DNA of 8,104 nt from Pseudomonadota bacterium (GTDB taxonomy: Bacteria > Pseudomonadota > Alphaproteobacteria > Acetobacterales > Acetobacteraceae), in NCBI GenBank assembly GCA_021808205.1, contig JAKBCD010000050.1:1-8104 (forward strand). The letters run 5' to 3'. The notes beneath the pieces are model-generated. The model worked only from the letters and a program-made list of their open reading frames with translations, made no database searches and was not told the DNA's origin. Both the position numbers and the translations under genes were made by a program. This document shows, one piece after another, positions 1-6,588 of the stretch (positions are counted from its first letter, which is position 1; each line of letters begins with the position of its first letter).

Positions 1-717
1 CAGCGTCACATGCTGGTAAAGTCGTACATTCTCGCCGAGGATTGCGGTCTGGCCGATAACAACGCCAACACCGTGGTCGATGAAGAAATGCGGGCCGATC
101 TGCGCGTCAGGGTGAATGTCGATGGCTGTTTCCGTTTGCGAAATACTGGCCAGCATTCGCGGAATCAGAGGTGCCCCGAGTTTTGAGAGCGCATGCGCGA
201 TGCGATAATGAATTACCGCCCGCATACCAGGGTAGCAGAGCAGCACCTCGGCCAATGAGGCCGCAGCGGGGTCGCCACGATAGGCGGCCTTAAGGTCGCT
301 CACCAGCGCGGTGCGCAGGGCGGGCAATTGCGCCGCGAAGTCCCGCACAATGTCGCACGCGGCGCAGTCGGCTTGCTCGAAACGGTTTTTATGTTCAGGC
401 GCCAGCAGCAGCAATCCCCGGCGCACCTGTTCGGTCAGCGCGCCCAGGGTACGGCTGAGCGTATGGCCGACGTAATAATCGATTGTCTCATCGGTCAGGT
501 TCGAGCAGCCGTAATGGCTGGGAAACAGGGCGGCGAGCAGCCCATCGCGGATCTGCATCAGTGTCGCGCGGCAGGGCAGTTCGCGCACATCGCCCTGGTG
601 GCGGATTTTATGCGTTACCTCGCGGGAATGGCGCAGCCCGGCCACAATGGCATCCAGGTTCGAAACGCTGGTTTGCCCGCTGGCGGAGATTTCGGGAGTC
701 TGGTCGTTGATACCCAT
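1..717 (-). CDS. cysE: Serine O-acetyltransferase, EpsC/CysE type (C-terminus off the left edge)
   Basis: It makes O-acetylserine from serine and acetyl-CoA in the cytoplasm, the first committed step of cysteine synthesis. I translated 239 codons from the ATG at 717-715 to the left edge without a stop. An alpha-helical N-terminal region of about 195 residues precedes the start of the left-handed beta-helix acyltransferase domain. The motif IDIHPDAQIG carries the aspartate (D200) and FIDHGVGVVIGQTAILGEN the histidine (H215) matching the catalytic D143/H158 pair of E. coli CysE. The long N-terminal part and the DHGVGVVIG form fit EpsC-type enzymes of about 300 residues, so some 60 or more C-terminal residues, including the tail that docks into CysK, are missing. 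The reading frame stays open upstream of this ATG with no better start, and the ribosome site is weak. It diverges from the sulfite reductase gene, and cysK lies about 3 kb away. Family call is secure; the choice between cysE and epsC as name is convention. Confidence 0.93.
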   Translation of the reverse strand, partial: MGINDQTPEISASGQTSVSNLDAIVAGLRHSREVTHKIRHQGDVRELPCRATLMQIRDGLLAALFPSHYGCSNLTDETIDYYVGHTLSRTLGALTEQVRRGLLLLAPEHKNRFEQADCAACDIVRDFAAQLPALRTALVSDLKAAYRGDPAAASLAEVLLCYPGMRAVIHYRIAHALSKLGAPLIPRMLASISQTETAIDIHPDAQIGPHFFIDHGVGVVIGQTAILGENVRLYQHVTL

Positions 718-850
718 GGCCTGAACCAGTCTGATGAATGTTCGCCAGCAGGCTAGAGCAAGCGCGCCGCCGCTGCAAACACGTTGTTTGCGGATTGGCC
801 GGTTGGAAAGAAAACGAGAATGGCCTCTGCGCTCTACGGACGGTGGAAGA

Positions 851-880
851 ATTTAATGCGCCGGCGAAGGCGGGGAGCAA
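851..880 (-). promoter_or_regulatory. Candidate sigma70-type promoter for cysE
   Basis: On the minus strand TTGCTC (880-875) is followed after 18 bp by TTAAAT (856-851). The -10 matches the consensus TATAAT at 4 of 6 positions and the -35 matches TTGACA at 3 of 6. Transcription would start near 845, giving a leader of about 125 nt before the cysE ATG at 717. The match is modest and the position is the main support. For the plus direction I see only a weak candidate, TAGAAT (888-893), 18 bp, TATGCT (912-917). Confidence 0.3.
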
Positions 881-888
881 AACCGTCT

Positions 889-966
889 AGAATTTTTCTT
901 CTCCAAGCCGCTATGCTAAAAAATTCCCTCTTGAGCCGGTGCGCTGTGCCGGAGAAGAGAATTTTC
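889..966. promoter_or_regulatory. Imperfect dyads with two alternative stems in the cys leader region
   Basis: The right arm at 951-966 (GGAGAAGAGAATTTTC) can pair with either of two left arms. Stem A uses 890-904 (GAATTTTTCTTCTCC), with an exact 8-bp core, TCTTCTCC 897-904 against GGAGAAGA 951-958. Stem B uses 920-932 (AAAATTCCCTCTT) against 955-965 (AAGAGAATTTT) with a 2-nt bulge, capped by a CCGG/CCGG helix (936-939 with 949-952) around a 9-nt loop. The structure ends 36 nt before the reductase ATG. It could be an operator for a sulfur regulator such as a LysR-family protein, or an RNA leader element. I recognise no known riboswitch. The structure is seen directly; the function is unknown. 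Confidence 0.4.
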
Positions 967-1001
967 GCGCCGGGCGCAGGGATTAAGTGGAAGAGCCGGA
1001 T

Positions 1002-2996
1002 ATGACATTGCAAGTGATCACTGGAAACCGGCTTAGGGACGGTATCTCTGTATGGTTCGCCGGGAGCGGCGGCTGGGCCGAGCATGTGGACCAGGCGGTG
1101 GCGTATGACGAGGCCGGGCTGGCAGCGGCATTGGTGCAGGCCAACCCGGCGGATGCCGAACTGCATGTGGTGGATATCCGTGCCGTTGAGGTAACGCGCG
1201 AGGACGGCAAGCTGTTTCCCGTGGCGCACCGCGAGCAGATTCGCGCACGCGGCCCCTCCGTACGGGCGGATCTTCCGGCCGGCGTGTGGCGGGACGGTAT
1301 GGCCCCCTTGCCGCCGCTGCCCTCGGCCAGTTCTTCCTCGCCTTTCGCGGGCATCTACCGTTACGACGAGTACGACCGCGACTTCCTGCGCCAGCGCGCC
1401 GCGGTATTTGGCGAGCAGGTGGAACGCCGCCGCAAGGGCGAGCTATCGGAAGAGGAATTCAAGCCGCTGCGGCTGATGAATGGCCTGTACCTGCAATTGC
1501 ACGCCTATATGCTGCGCATCGCTATTCCGTACGGCGTGCTCAGCGCCACGCAGCTGCGCCAGCTCGCCTATGTGGCGCGGCATTACGACCGCGGCTACGG
1601 CCATTTCACCACGCGCCAGAATATCCAGTTCAACTGGCTGCGGCTGGAGGATGCGCCCGCGGCCTTGGCGGCGCTGGCCGAGGCGGATATTCACGGTATC
1701 CAGACCAGCGGCAATTGCATCCGCAACATCACCACGGACGAGTTTGCCGGGGCGGCGGCGGATGAGATTGTGGACCCGCGGCTTTATGCGGAAATCATCC
1801 GCCAATGGTCCACGGACCATCCCGAATTCACCTATCTGCCGCGCAAGTTCAAAATCGCCATCGTTGGCGCCGGGCACGATCGCGCGGCGGTGCGGGTGCA
1901 TGACATCGGCATCGAGGCTTACCGCAACGAGGCGGGCGCACCGGTGTTCCGCGTGTTCGCGGGCGGCGGGCTGGGCCGTACCCCTTACGTGGCGGTGAAG
2001 CTGCGCGAGGATCTGCCGGTGCCAGAATTGCTGCGCTATTGTGAGGCGATTTTGCGCGTTTATAACGCCCTGGGCCGGCGCGACAACATGTACAAGGCCC
2101 GGATAAAAATCCTGATCCGCGAGATGAAGCCGGAAGCCTTCATCAAGATGGTGGAGGACGAATATGCGAGCCTGCCCGCCGGTTACTGCCTGCTGACCGA
2201 TGAAATGGTGCGGGCGGTGGCCGCGCGCTTCCCGGTGCCAGAATTCCCGCGCCAGGACACAGGGGTTCTGAAAGCCGCAATGCTGGATGACCGCGCCCTT
2301 TCCCGCTGGGTGAAGCAGAACACGCATCCGCACAAGCAACCCGGCTATATCTCTGCCGTCATTTCCCTGAAGCCGGTGGGCGGCATCGCCGGAGATGCCA
2401 GTGCGGACGAGATGGATGTGGTGGCAGACCTTGCGGATAAATATTCGCTTGGTGAAATCCGCGTCAGCCACGTGCAAAACCTGGTGCTGCCGCATGTGGC
2501 CAAGGATGATCTGCCCGCCTTGTTCAGGGATCTGGTGAAGGCTGGCCTCGCCACGGATAATATCGGCCTGGTTACGGATATCATCGCCTGCCCCGGTATG
2601 GATTATTGCGCCCTGGCCACGGCGCGTTCCATCCCCCTGGCACAGCGCATTGCCGAGCGGCTGGCGCCGCGCGAGCATGAGATCGGCACGCTGCACGTGA
2701 ATATCTCAGGCTGCATCAATGCCTGCGGGCATCATCATGTCGGCCATATTGGGCTGCTCGGCGTCGATAAGAACGGCGAGGAGGTCTATCAGATCACCCT
2801 TGGCGGTGCCGCGGACGAAAAGGCCGCCATCGGCAAGATCATCGGCCCGGCGGTGCCCACGGCAAAGGTGCCGGACGCCATCGAGGCGCTGATGGAGGCC
2901 TACCTGAAGCTGCGCGAGACGGGCGAGCGTTTCATCGACACTTACCGGCGCCTGGGCGCTGAACCGTTCAAAGAGGCCATTTATGCCACTCATTAA
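1002..2996 (+). CDS. cysI: Nitrite/sulfite reductase (siroheme hemoprotein) with fused N-terminal DUF2849 domain
   Basis: A cytoplasmic hemoprotein expected to reduce sulfite to sulfide with six electrons, using siroheme coupled to a [4Fe-4S] cluster; the cys neighbours favour sulfite over nitrite. Residues 1-95 are a DUF2849 domain (VITGNRLRDG, PVAHREQIRARGPSVRADL). A Pro/Ser-rich linker (about 96-114, PLPPLPSASSSS) joins it to a full reductase beginning near IYRYDEYDRDF. Anion and siroheme residues are visible: R205 in HFTTRQN, R241 in CIRN, and K282/K284 in PRKFK. The cluster cysteines are C530 and C536 (CPGMDYC) and C571 and C575 (CINAC). I chose the ATG at 1002 because GGAAG (989-993) precedes it; a GTG at 987 would add five residues. 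DUF2849 is usually a separate small gene just upstream of this reductase in alphaproteobacteria, so the 664-residue fusion is notable. The electron donor is not encoded here, and the name cysI is by function. Confidence 0.93.
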   Translation: MTLQVITGNRLRDGISVWFAGSGGWAEHVDQAVAYDEAGLAAALVQANPADAELHVVDIRAVEVTREDGKLFPVAHREQIRARGPSVRADLPAGVWRDGMAPLPPLPSASSSSPFAGIYRYDEYDRDFLRQRAAVFGEQVERRRKGELSEEEFKPLRLMNGLYLQLHAYMLRIAIPYGVLSATQLRQLAYVARHYDRGYGHFTTRQNIQFNWLRLEDAPAALAALAEADIHGIQTSGNCIRNITTDEFAGAAADEIVDPRLYAEIIRQWSTDHPEFTYLPRKFKIAIVGAGHDRAAVRVHDIGIEAYRNEAGAPVFRVFAGGGLGRTPYVAVKLREDLPVPELLRYCEAILRVYNALGRRDNMYKARIKILIREMKPEAFIKMVEDEYASLPAGYCLLTDEMVRAVAARFPVPEFPRQDTGVLKAAMLDDRALSRWVKQNTHPHKQPGYISAVISLKPVGGIAGDASADEMDVVADLADKYSLGEIRVSHVQNLVLPHVAKDDLPALFRDLVKAGLATDNIGLVTDIIACPGMDYCALATARSIPLAQRIAERLAPREHEIGTLHVNISGCINACGHHHVGHIGLLGVDKNGEEVYQITLGGAADEKAAIGKIIGPAVPTAKVPDAIEALMEAYLKLRETGERFIDTYRRLGAEPFKEAIYATH

Positions 2997-3363
2997 CACA
3001 AAGGCGGAAGAAATTTTCGCCGCGGCACCTGATGCGGTTCTGGTGCCCGGCGCCGGGTTGGACGAGGTTTTGCCGCATTTGGCCGAATTTGCCGTGATAG
3101 CGGTGGAATTTCCAAAATTCCGTGACGGGCGGGGGTTTACCACCGCCCGAGCCCTGCGGGAGCGGCACGGCTATAAGGGCGACTTGCGCGCTACCGGGCA
3201 TTTTCTGCCGGACCAGTTCGCCTTTTTGATCGCCTGCGGGTTCACGAGCTTTGTTACGCCGCCAGAGCATACGCCAGCACAATTTGCCGCTGCCCTGGCC
3301 AAGCCGCATCAGCCAGGGCAACTGCTGCGCCGCTCTCTCTCGCGCGCATTGGAAGTGGGCTGA
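2983..3363 (+). CDS. DUF934 protein, sulfite reductase-associated
   Basis: A 126-residue cytoplasmic protein of the DUF934 family. It has the family's typical core: [46 protein letters not shown] can be read in pieces from about residue 42 to 86, with FRDGR, LRERHGY, LRATG and DQ as the recognisable blocks. The start overlaps the end of the reductase gene by 14 bp in another frame, with AGAGG (2972-2976) as ribosome site, so the two are translationally coupled. Members of this family sit next to assimilatory sulfite reductase in many proteobacteria. They are presumed to help the reductase, possibly in electron delivery or assembly, but I know of no proven biochemical role. No cysteine cluster or transmembrane segment is visible. 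The usual neighbour cysH does not follow. Confidence 0.87.
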   Translation: MPLINTKAEEIFAAAPDAVLVPGAGLDEVLPHLAEFAVIAVEFPKFRDGRGFTTARALRERHGYKGDLRATGHFLPDQFAFLIACGFTSFVTPPEHTPAQFAAALAKPHQPGQLLRRSLSRALEVG

Positions 3364-3424
3364 GCCATGCCCTTGTGCTGGATGCATATCAGCGCGACAT
3401 AACGGAAAACGCCAGGAGATAAAC

Positions 3425-4339
3425 ATGCCGGTCAGCTCCGTTCTGGATACCATTGGCAACACGCCGCATATCCGTCTCTCCCGCTTGTTTCCTGAAGCCA
3501 ATGTCTGGGTGAAGTCTGAGCGCGGCAACCCTGGCGGCTCGATCAAGGATCGCATCGCGCTTGCGATGATCGAGGCGGCGGAGCGGGACGGGCTGCTGAA
3601 GCCGGGCGGACTGATCATCGAGCCTACCTCCGGTAATACGGGCGTTGGTTTGGCGCTGGTGGCGGCGGTGAAGGGCTATAAGCTGATCCTGGTGATGCCG
3701 GAAAGCATGTCTCTGGAACGCCGCCGGCTGATGCAGGCTTACGGTGCCAGCTTCGACCTCACGCCCCGCGAGAAGGGCATGAAAGGCGCCATCGCCCGAG
3801 CGATGGAATTGCAGGAGCAAAATCCAGGCGCTTTTATTCCACAGCAATTTGAAAATCCGGCGAATATCGATGTCCATGCCCGCACCACGGCGCAGGAGAT
3901 TCTGGCAGATTTTCCGGACGGCCTGGATGTGATCATCTCCGGCGTTGGCACCGGCGGCCACATCACCGCCTGCGCGGAAGTTTTGAAGAAGCACTGGCCT
4001 AATTTGCGGGTTTTCGCGGTGGAGCCGGCTGCCTCGCCCGTGCTCTCCGGCGGCTCTCCTGCGCCGCATCCCATCCAGGGCATTGGCGCCGGGTTTGTGC
4101 CGGATAATTTTCACCCCGCGGCGATCGACGGCATTATCACCGTGGAAGGTGACGCCGCCAAGGGTTACGCCCGGCGCTCCGCTGCCCAGGAGGGGCTGCT
4201 GGTTGGGATTTCCTCCGGCGCCACGCTGGCGGCCATCGCCAAAAAGCTGCCGGAACTGCCCGCCGGGGCGCGTATTCTTGGCTTCAACTACGATACCGGC
4301 GAACGGTACCTTTCGGTGCAGGACTTCCTGCCGGGTTGA
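3425..4339 (+). CDS. cysK: Cysteine synthase (O-acetylserine sulfhydrylase)
   Basis: A PLP enzyme that joins O-acetylserine and sulfide to give cysteine and acetate in the cytoplasm. The 304-residue product has the whole family signature: [12 protein letters not shown] with the PLP lysine at K41, the substrate loop [13 protein letters not shown] (about 64-76), the phosphate-binding loop GVGTGGHIT (about 177-185), and SSGA near the C-terminus. Length is a little under the roughly 310-323 residues of typical CysK enzymes. The start has a good ribosome site, AGGAG at 3414-3418, six bases before the ATG. It lies 61 bp after the DUF934 gene and is probably in the same transcript. The divergent serine acetyltransferase would be its partner in the cysteine synthase complex. 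A close paralog such as CysM cannot be fully excluded from sequence alone, but CysK fits best. Confidence 0.95.
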   Translation: MPVSSVLDTIGNTPHIRLSRLFPEANVWVKSERGNPGGSIKDRIALAMIEAAERDGLLKPGGLIIEPTSGNTGVGLALVAAVKGYKLILVMPESMSLERRRLMQAYGASFDLTPREKGMKGAIARAMELQEQNPGAFIPQQFENPANIDVHARTTAQEILADFPDGLDVIISGVGTGGHITACAEVLKKHWPNLRVFAVEPAASPVLSGGSPAPHPIQGIGAGFVPDNFHPAAIDGIITVEGDAAKGYARRSAAQEGLLVGISSGATLAAIAKKLPELPAGARILGFNYDTGERYLSVQDFLPG

Positions 4340-4349
4340 TCTTCATCAA
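4336..4349. promoter_or_regulatory. FNR/Anr/FnrL-type binding site upstream of hemN
   Basis: TTGAT-CTTC-ATCAA is a perfect match to the FNR-family palindrome TTGAT-N4-ATCAA. It overlaps the cysK stop codon (TGA at 4337-4339) and lies 23 bp before the first hemN ATG. FNR-family control of hemN is well established in alphaproteobacteria and other bacteria, so the site probably gives low-oxygen induction of hemN. Its centre is 4342.5, so a class II promoter (site at -41.5) would start transcription near 4384, almost on the second hemN ATG. Confidence 0.8.
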
Positions 4350-4372
4350 GGCGGTGCCGGTGGCGCGGTGGC

Positions 4373-5746
4373 ATGGTTACGGCCATGACCGACGCCGACC
4401 TCATTACCCGCTACGGCGGCCGCCTGCCGCGCTACACCAGCTACCCGACCGCGCCGCATTTTCATGAGGGCGTGGGGGCTGGCGAATATGCCGCTTGGCT
4501 GGCCGCGCTGCCGCCTGATGCGGAGATTTCGCTTTATCTGCATGTGCCGTTTTGCGACCGGCTTTGCCTTTATTGCGGCTGCCATACCAGTGTTGCGCGG
4601 CAAGAGCGGCCGAAGCGTGCCTATGCCAGGGCTCTGGCGCGGGAGATTGGGCTGGTAGCTGAGGCGATGGGCCGGCGTGCGCGGGTGAGCCAGGTGCATT
4701 GGGGTGGCGGCACCCCCACCGCTTTGCCAGATGGCTGCCTGGCCGGGCTGATGGATATTATCCATGCCCGGTTTGCCGTGGCGGCGGATGCTGAGATTGC
4801 CATTGAGCTTGACCCCGCCGCGCTGCCTCCCGCAAAGCTGGCCGCCCTGGCGGAGATTGGCCTCACCCGCGCCAGCCTAGGGGTGCAGGATTTTGACGAA
4901 ACGGTACAGAAAGCCATCGGCCGGATGCAGAGCTTTGAAGAAACGCGTGCTGCCGCCGAGGGGCTGCGGCGGCTGGGGGTAAGCTCCCTCAATCTCGACC
5001 TCATCTATGGCCTGCCGTATCAGACGGAGGAGAGCGTCGCCCGCACCGCCCGGCTGGCGCTGGAACTGGCGCCAGACCGCGCCGCCGTGTTTGGTTATGC
5101 CCATGTGCCATGGATGAAGAAGCATCAGGCGCTGCTGCCCGAGGCGGCTTTGCCAGAGGCGCCGCAGCGCCTGCGGCAGGAGGCCGCGATCCGCGCCGTG
5201 TTGGAGCGGGAAGGTGGCATGGTACCAGTGGGGCTGGACCATTACGCTCTGCCGGGTGACCCGATGACGCAGGCGGTGAAGGTCGGGGCATTGCAGCGCG
5301 GTTTCCAGGGATACACGACGGATAGGGCCCCTGTGTTGATTGGGCTTGGTGCCAGTGCCATTGGAACCATGCCGCAGGGCTATGTGCAGAACCAGCCTGG
5401 TATTCCCGCTTATGAAGCCAGCATTGCCCAGGGCCGCCTGCCGGTGACGCGGGGGCTGGAGCTGAGTGGCGAAGACCGGCTGCGCCGTGCTGTGATCGAG
5501 CGGATCATGTGCGGCCTTACGGTGGATTTGCCAGCCATGGCGTCAGCTTTTGGTGCCCCCCAAGAGGCGCTGTTAGCGGGCACGGCGCAGCTTCGTGGCT
5601 TTCTGGCCGATGGGCTGGTGGAATGGGACGGTGCGCGGCTGAGCATAACCCCGCGCGGCCGCCCGTTCATGCGCAATGTTGCGGCGTTGTTCGATGTGTA
5701 TCTGGACCGCCCTTCCACGCAGCCGCGCCATGCCCATGCTGTTTGA
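4373..5746 (+). CDS. hemN: Oxygen-independent coproporphyrinogen III dehydrogenase
   Basis: A cytoplasmic radical SAM enzyme that decarboxylates two propionates of coproporphyrinogen III to give protoporphyrinogen IX without oxygen, for heme synthesis at low oxygen. Its 457 residues match the usual HemN length. PRYTSYPTAPHF (about 19-30) is a true HemN marker. The radical SAM cluster motif is C61-x3-C65-x2-C68, with Y55 before it and the extra C70 typical of real HemN and not of HemW. GGGTP (111-115), QDF (about 173-175), GLDHYALP and QNQPG are further family blocks. The start is uncertain. The ATG at 4373 has only G-rich sequence upstream, while the ATG at 4385 gives MTDADLITRYGGRLPRYTSY, closer to the common N-terminus. 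An FNR-type box lies just upstream. It follows cysK by 33 bp, so readthrough from the cys genes is also possible. Confidence 0.95.
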   Translation: MVTAMTDADLITRYGGRLPRYTSYPTAPHFHEGVGAGEYAAWLAALPPDAEISLYLHVPFCDRLCLYCGCHTSVARQERPKRAYARALAREIGLVAEAMGRRARVSQVHWGGGTPTALPDGCLAGLMDIIHARFAVAADAEIAIELDPAALPPAKLAALAEIGLTRASLGVQDFDETVQKAIGRMQSFEETRAAAEGLRRLGVSSLNLDLIYGLPYQTEESVARTARLALELAPDRAAVFGYAHVPWMKKHQALLPEAALPEAPQRLRQEAAIRAVLEREGGMVPVGLDHYALPGDPMTQAVKVGALQRGFQGYTTDRAPVLIGLGASAIGTMPQGYVQNQPGIPAYEASIAQGRLPVTRGLELSGEDRLRRAVIERIMCGLTVDLPAMASAFGAPQEALLAGTAQLRGFLADGLVEWDGARLSITPRGRPFMRNVAALFDVYLDRPSTQPRHAHAV

Positions 5747-5750
5747 GGCT

Positions 5751-5770
5751 GGTGGCGTTACGCGGCCACC
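5751..5770. terminator. Weak hairpin at the hemN/potC convergent junction
   Basis: GGTGGC (5751-5756) and GCCACC (5765-5770) form a 6-bp stem with an 8-nt loop, spanning the 11-bp gap and the stop codon of the permease gene. It could slow polymerase from both sides where the two operons meet. Neither strand has a T-tract after the stem, so it is not a standard intrinsic terminator. Confidence 0.25.
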
Positions 5771-6588
5771 TGCCGGCGGTGTGTTAGCGCCACATTTACC
5801 AGCGCCAGTGCAATGCCACCCATGAAGATGAAGGTGGAAAGCACGAAAACCTGCGGCGGCATGCCAACTTTCACGGCGCCATAAACCCAGAGCGGGAAGG
5901 TGAGCGTTTGCCCGGCGACGAAGGAGGTAATGATCAGATCGTCGATCGAGAGCAGGAAGCAGAGCATACAGGCGCCGATGATGCCGGGCAGGATGAGCGG
6001 GAAGGTCACGGTCCAGAACGCCACCCAGGGTGTGGCGCCAAGGTCCGCTGCGGCGCGGTCCAGCGCACGGTCGAGCCCGGAAACGCGGGCGCGGATCACC
6101 ACCACCGCGAAGGCAAGATTGAAGGCCACGTGCGCGATGAAGATTGTCAGGAGCCCGCGCGGCAGGTTCAAGGCCAGAAACAGCGAGAGCAGCGAGGCAC
6201 CGACCACCACGGCTGGTGCCGCGATATCCGCGAAGATCACGAGATCCGTGGTGCTTTTGCCCCAGTACCGGTACCGTGCCAGCGCCAATGCCAGCGGCGT
6301 GCCGAGGATGGCGGAAATAATGGCGCTGCCCACCGCCACTTCCAGTGAATGGAAGAGTGCACCGGTCAAATGCCGAATTCCGAAAGCGTCCCGGTAATTG
6401 GCAAAGGTGAAGTGCAGCCAGTTGAGCGCGATGCGCCCCTCCGGGGCGTAGTTGAAGCTGAACACCACCATCACGCCGATGGGCAGCATGGTGTAGATGA
6501 TCATCGCCCAGGTGAAGCAGGCGAGAATCCGCTCGCCCAGGCGGCTGGGTTTAAAGGCGGAAGGCATGGGTGAAGTTGTGCCGCTCAT
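5758..6588 (-). CDS. potC: Polyamine-type ABC transporter permease, PotC/PotI family
   Basis: Second inner-membrane permease subunit of a spermidine/putrescine-family importer. The 276-residue product has about six hydrophobic segments, the first at about 22-45 (ending in LPIGVMVVFSF) and the last at about 246-268. The EAA-type loop that contacts the ATPase is at about 178-201 (RAAADLGATPWVAFWTVTFP). It is followed by LSIDDLIITSFVAG, the hallmark of PotC/PotI proteins. Its ATG overlaps the stop codon of the upstream permease by 4 bp (ATGA), so the two are translationally coupled. It is the last gene of the operon and runs convergently into hemN. The real substrate could be another polyamine or a related cationic solute; the family alone does not settle it. 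Confidence 0.9.
   Translation of the reverse strand: MSGTTSPMPSAFKPSRLGERILACFTWAMIIYTMLPIGVMVVFSFNYAPEGRIALNWLHFTFANYRDAFGIRHLTGALFHSLEVAVGSAIISAILGTPLALALARYRYWGKSTTDLVIFADIAAPAVVVGASLLSLFLALNLPRGLLTIFIAHVAFNLAFAVVVIRARVSGLDRALDRAAADLGATPWVAFWTVTFPLILPGIIGACMLCFLLSIDDLIITSFVAGQTLTFPLWVYGAVKVGMPPQVFVLSTFIFMGGIALALVNVALTHRRQVAA

Larger units (their letters stand above)
718..1001. other. Divergent intergenic region between cysE and the sulfite reductase gene
   Basis: This 284-bp spacer separates two divergently transcribed sulfur genes and should hold both promoters and any shared operator. Its 840-966 part is visibly richer in A/T than the flanking genes, with repeated AATT-containing tracts (GAATTTAAT, GAATTTTTC, AAAAAATTCC, GAATTTTCG). 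No convincing gene lies in it; the short open frames have no ribosome site and no recognisable product. The structured part and a candidate promoter are listed separately. Confidence 0.7.

Noticed and set aside
328..756. Plus-strand open frame of 142 codons
   Set aside because: It lies antisense to cysE, whose catalytic motifs fix the real strand and frame.
931..962. TTGAGC as the -35 of a sulfite reductase promoter with GAGAAT as -10
   Set aside because: The spacing is 20 bp and the -10 match is poor, and the sequences are better explained as parts of the stem arms.
784..1005. Small Arg/Lys-rich open frame in the divergent intergenic region
   Set aside because: It has no ribosome site and no recognisable family, and it runs through the structured leader into the reductase start. 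It looks like a chance frame.
1443..2696. Long open frame (about 417 codons) on the minus strand inside the sulfite reductase gene
   Set aside because: It is fully antisense to a gene with clear catalytic motifs, has His/Arg/Gln-rich low-information protein sequence and no recognisable domain. Long antisense frames are common in GC-rich genes.
3251..3424. In-frame upstream extension of cysK
   Set aside because: The extension overlaps the DUF934 gene in another frame, and its sequence is unlike any CysK N-terminus. The ATG at 3425 has a good AGGAG site and gives the normal N-terminus.
5900..6397. Plus-strand open frames of 146-165 codons inside the potC region
   Set aside because: They are antisense shadows of the permease, which has the EAA loop and membrane segments. 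Their products are charged, repetitive and without a domain.
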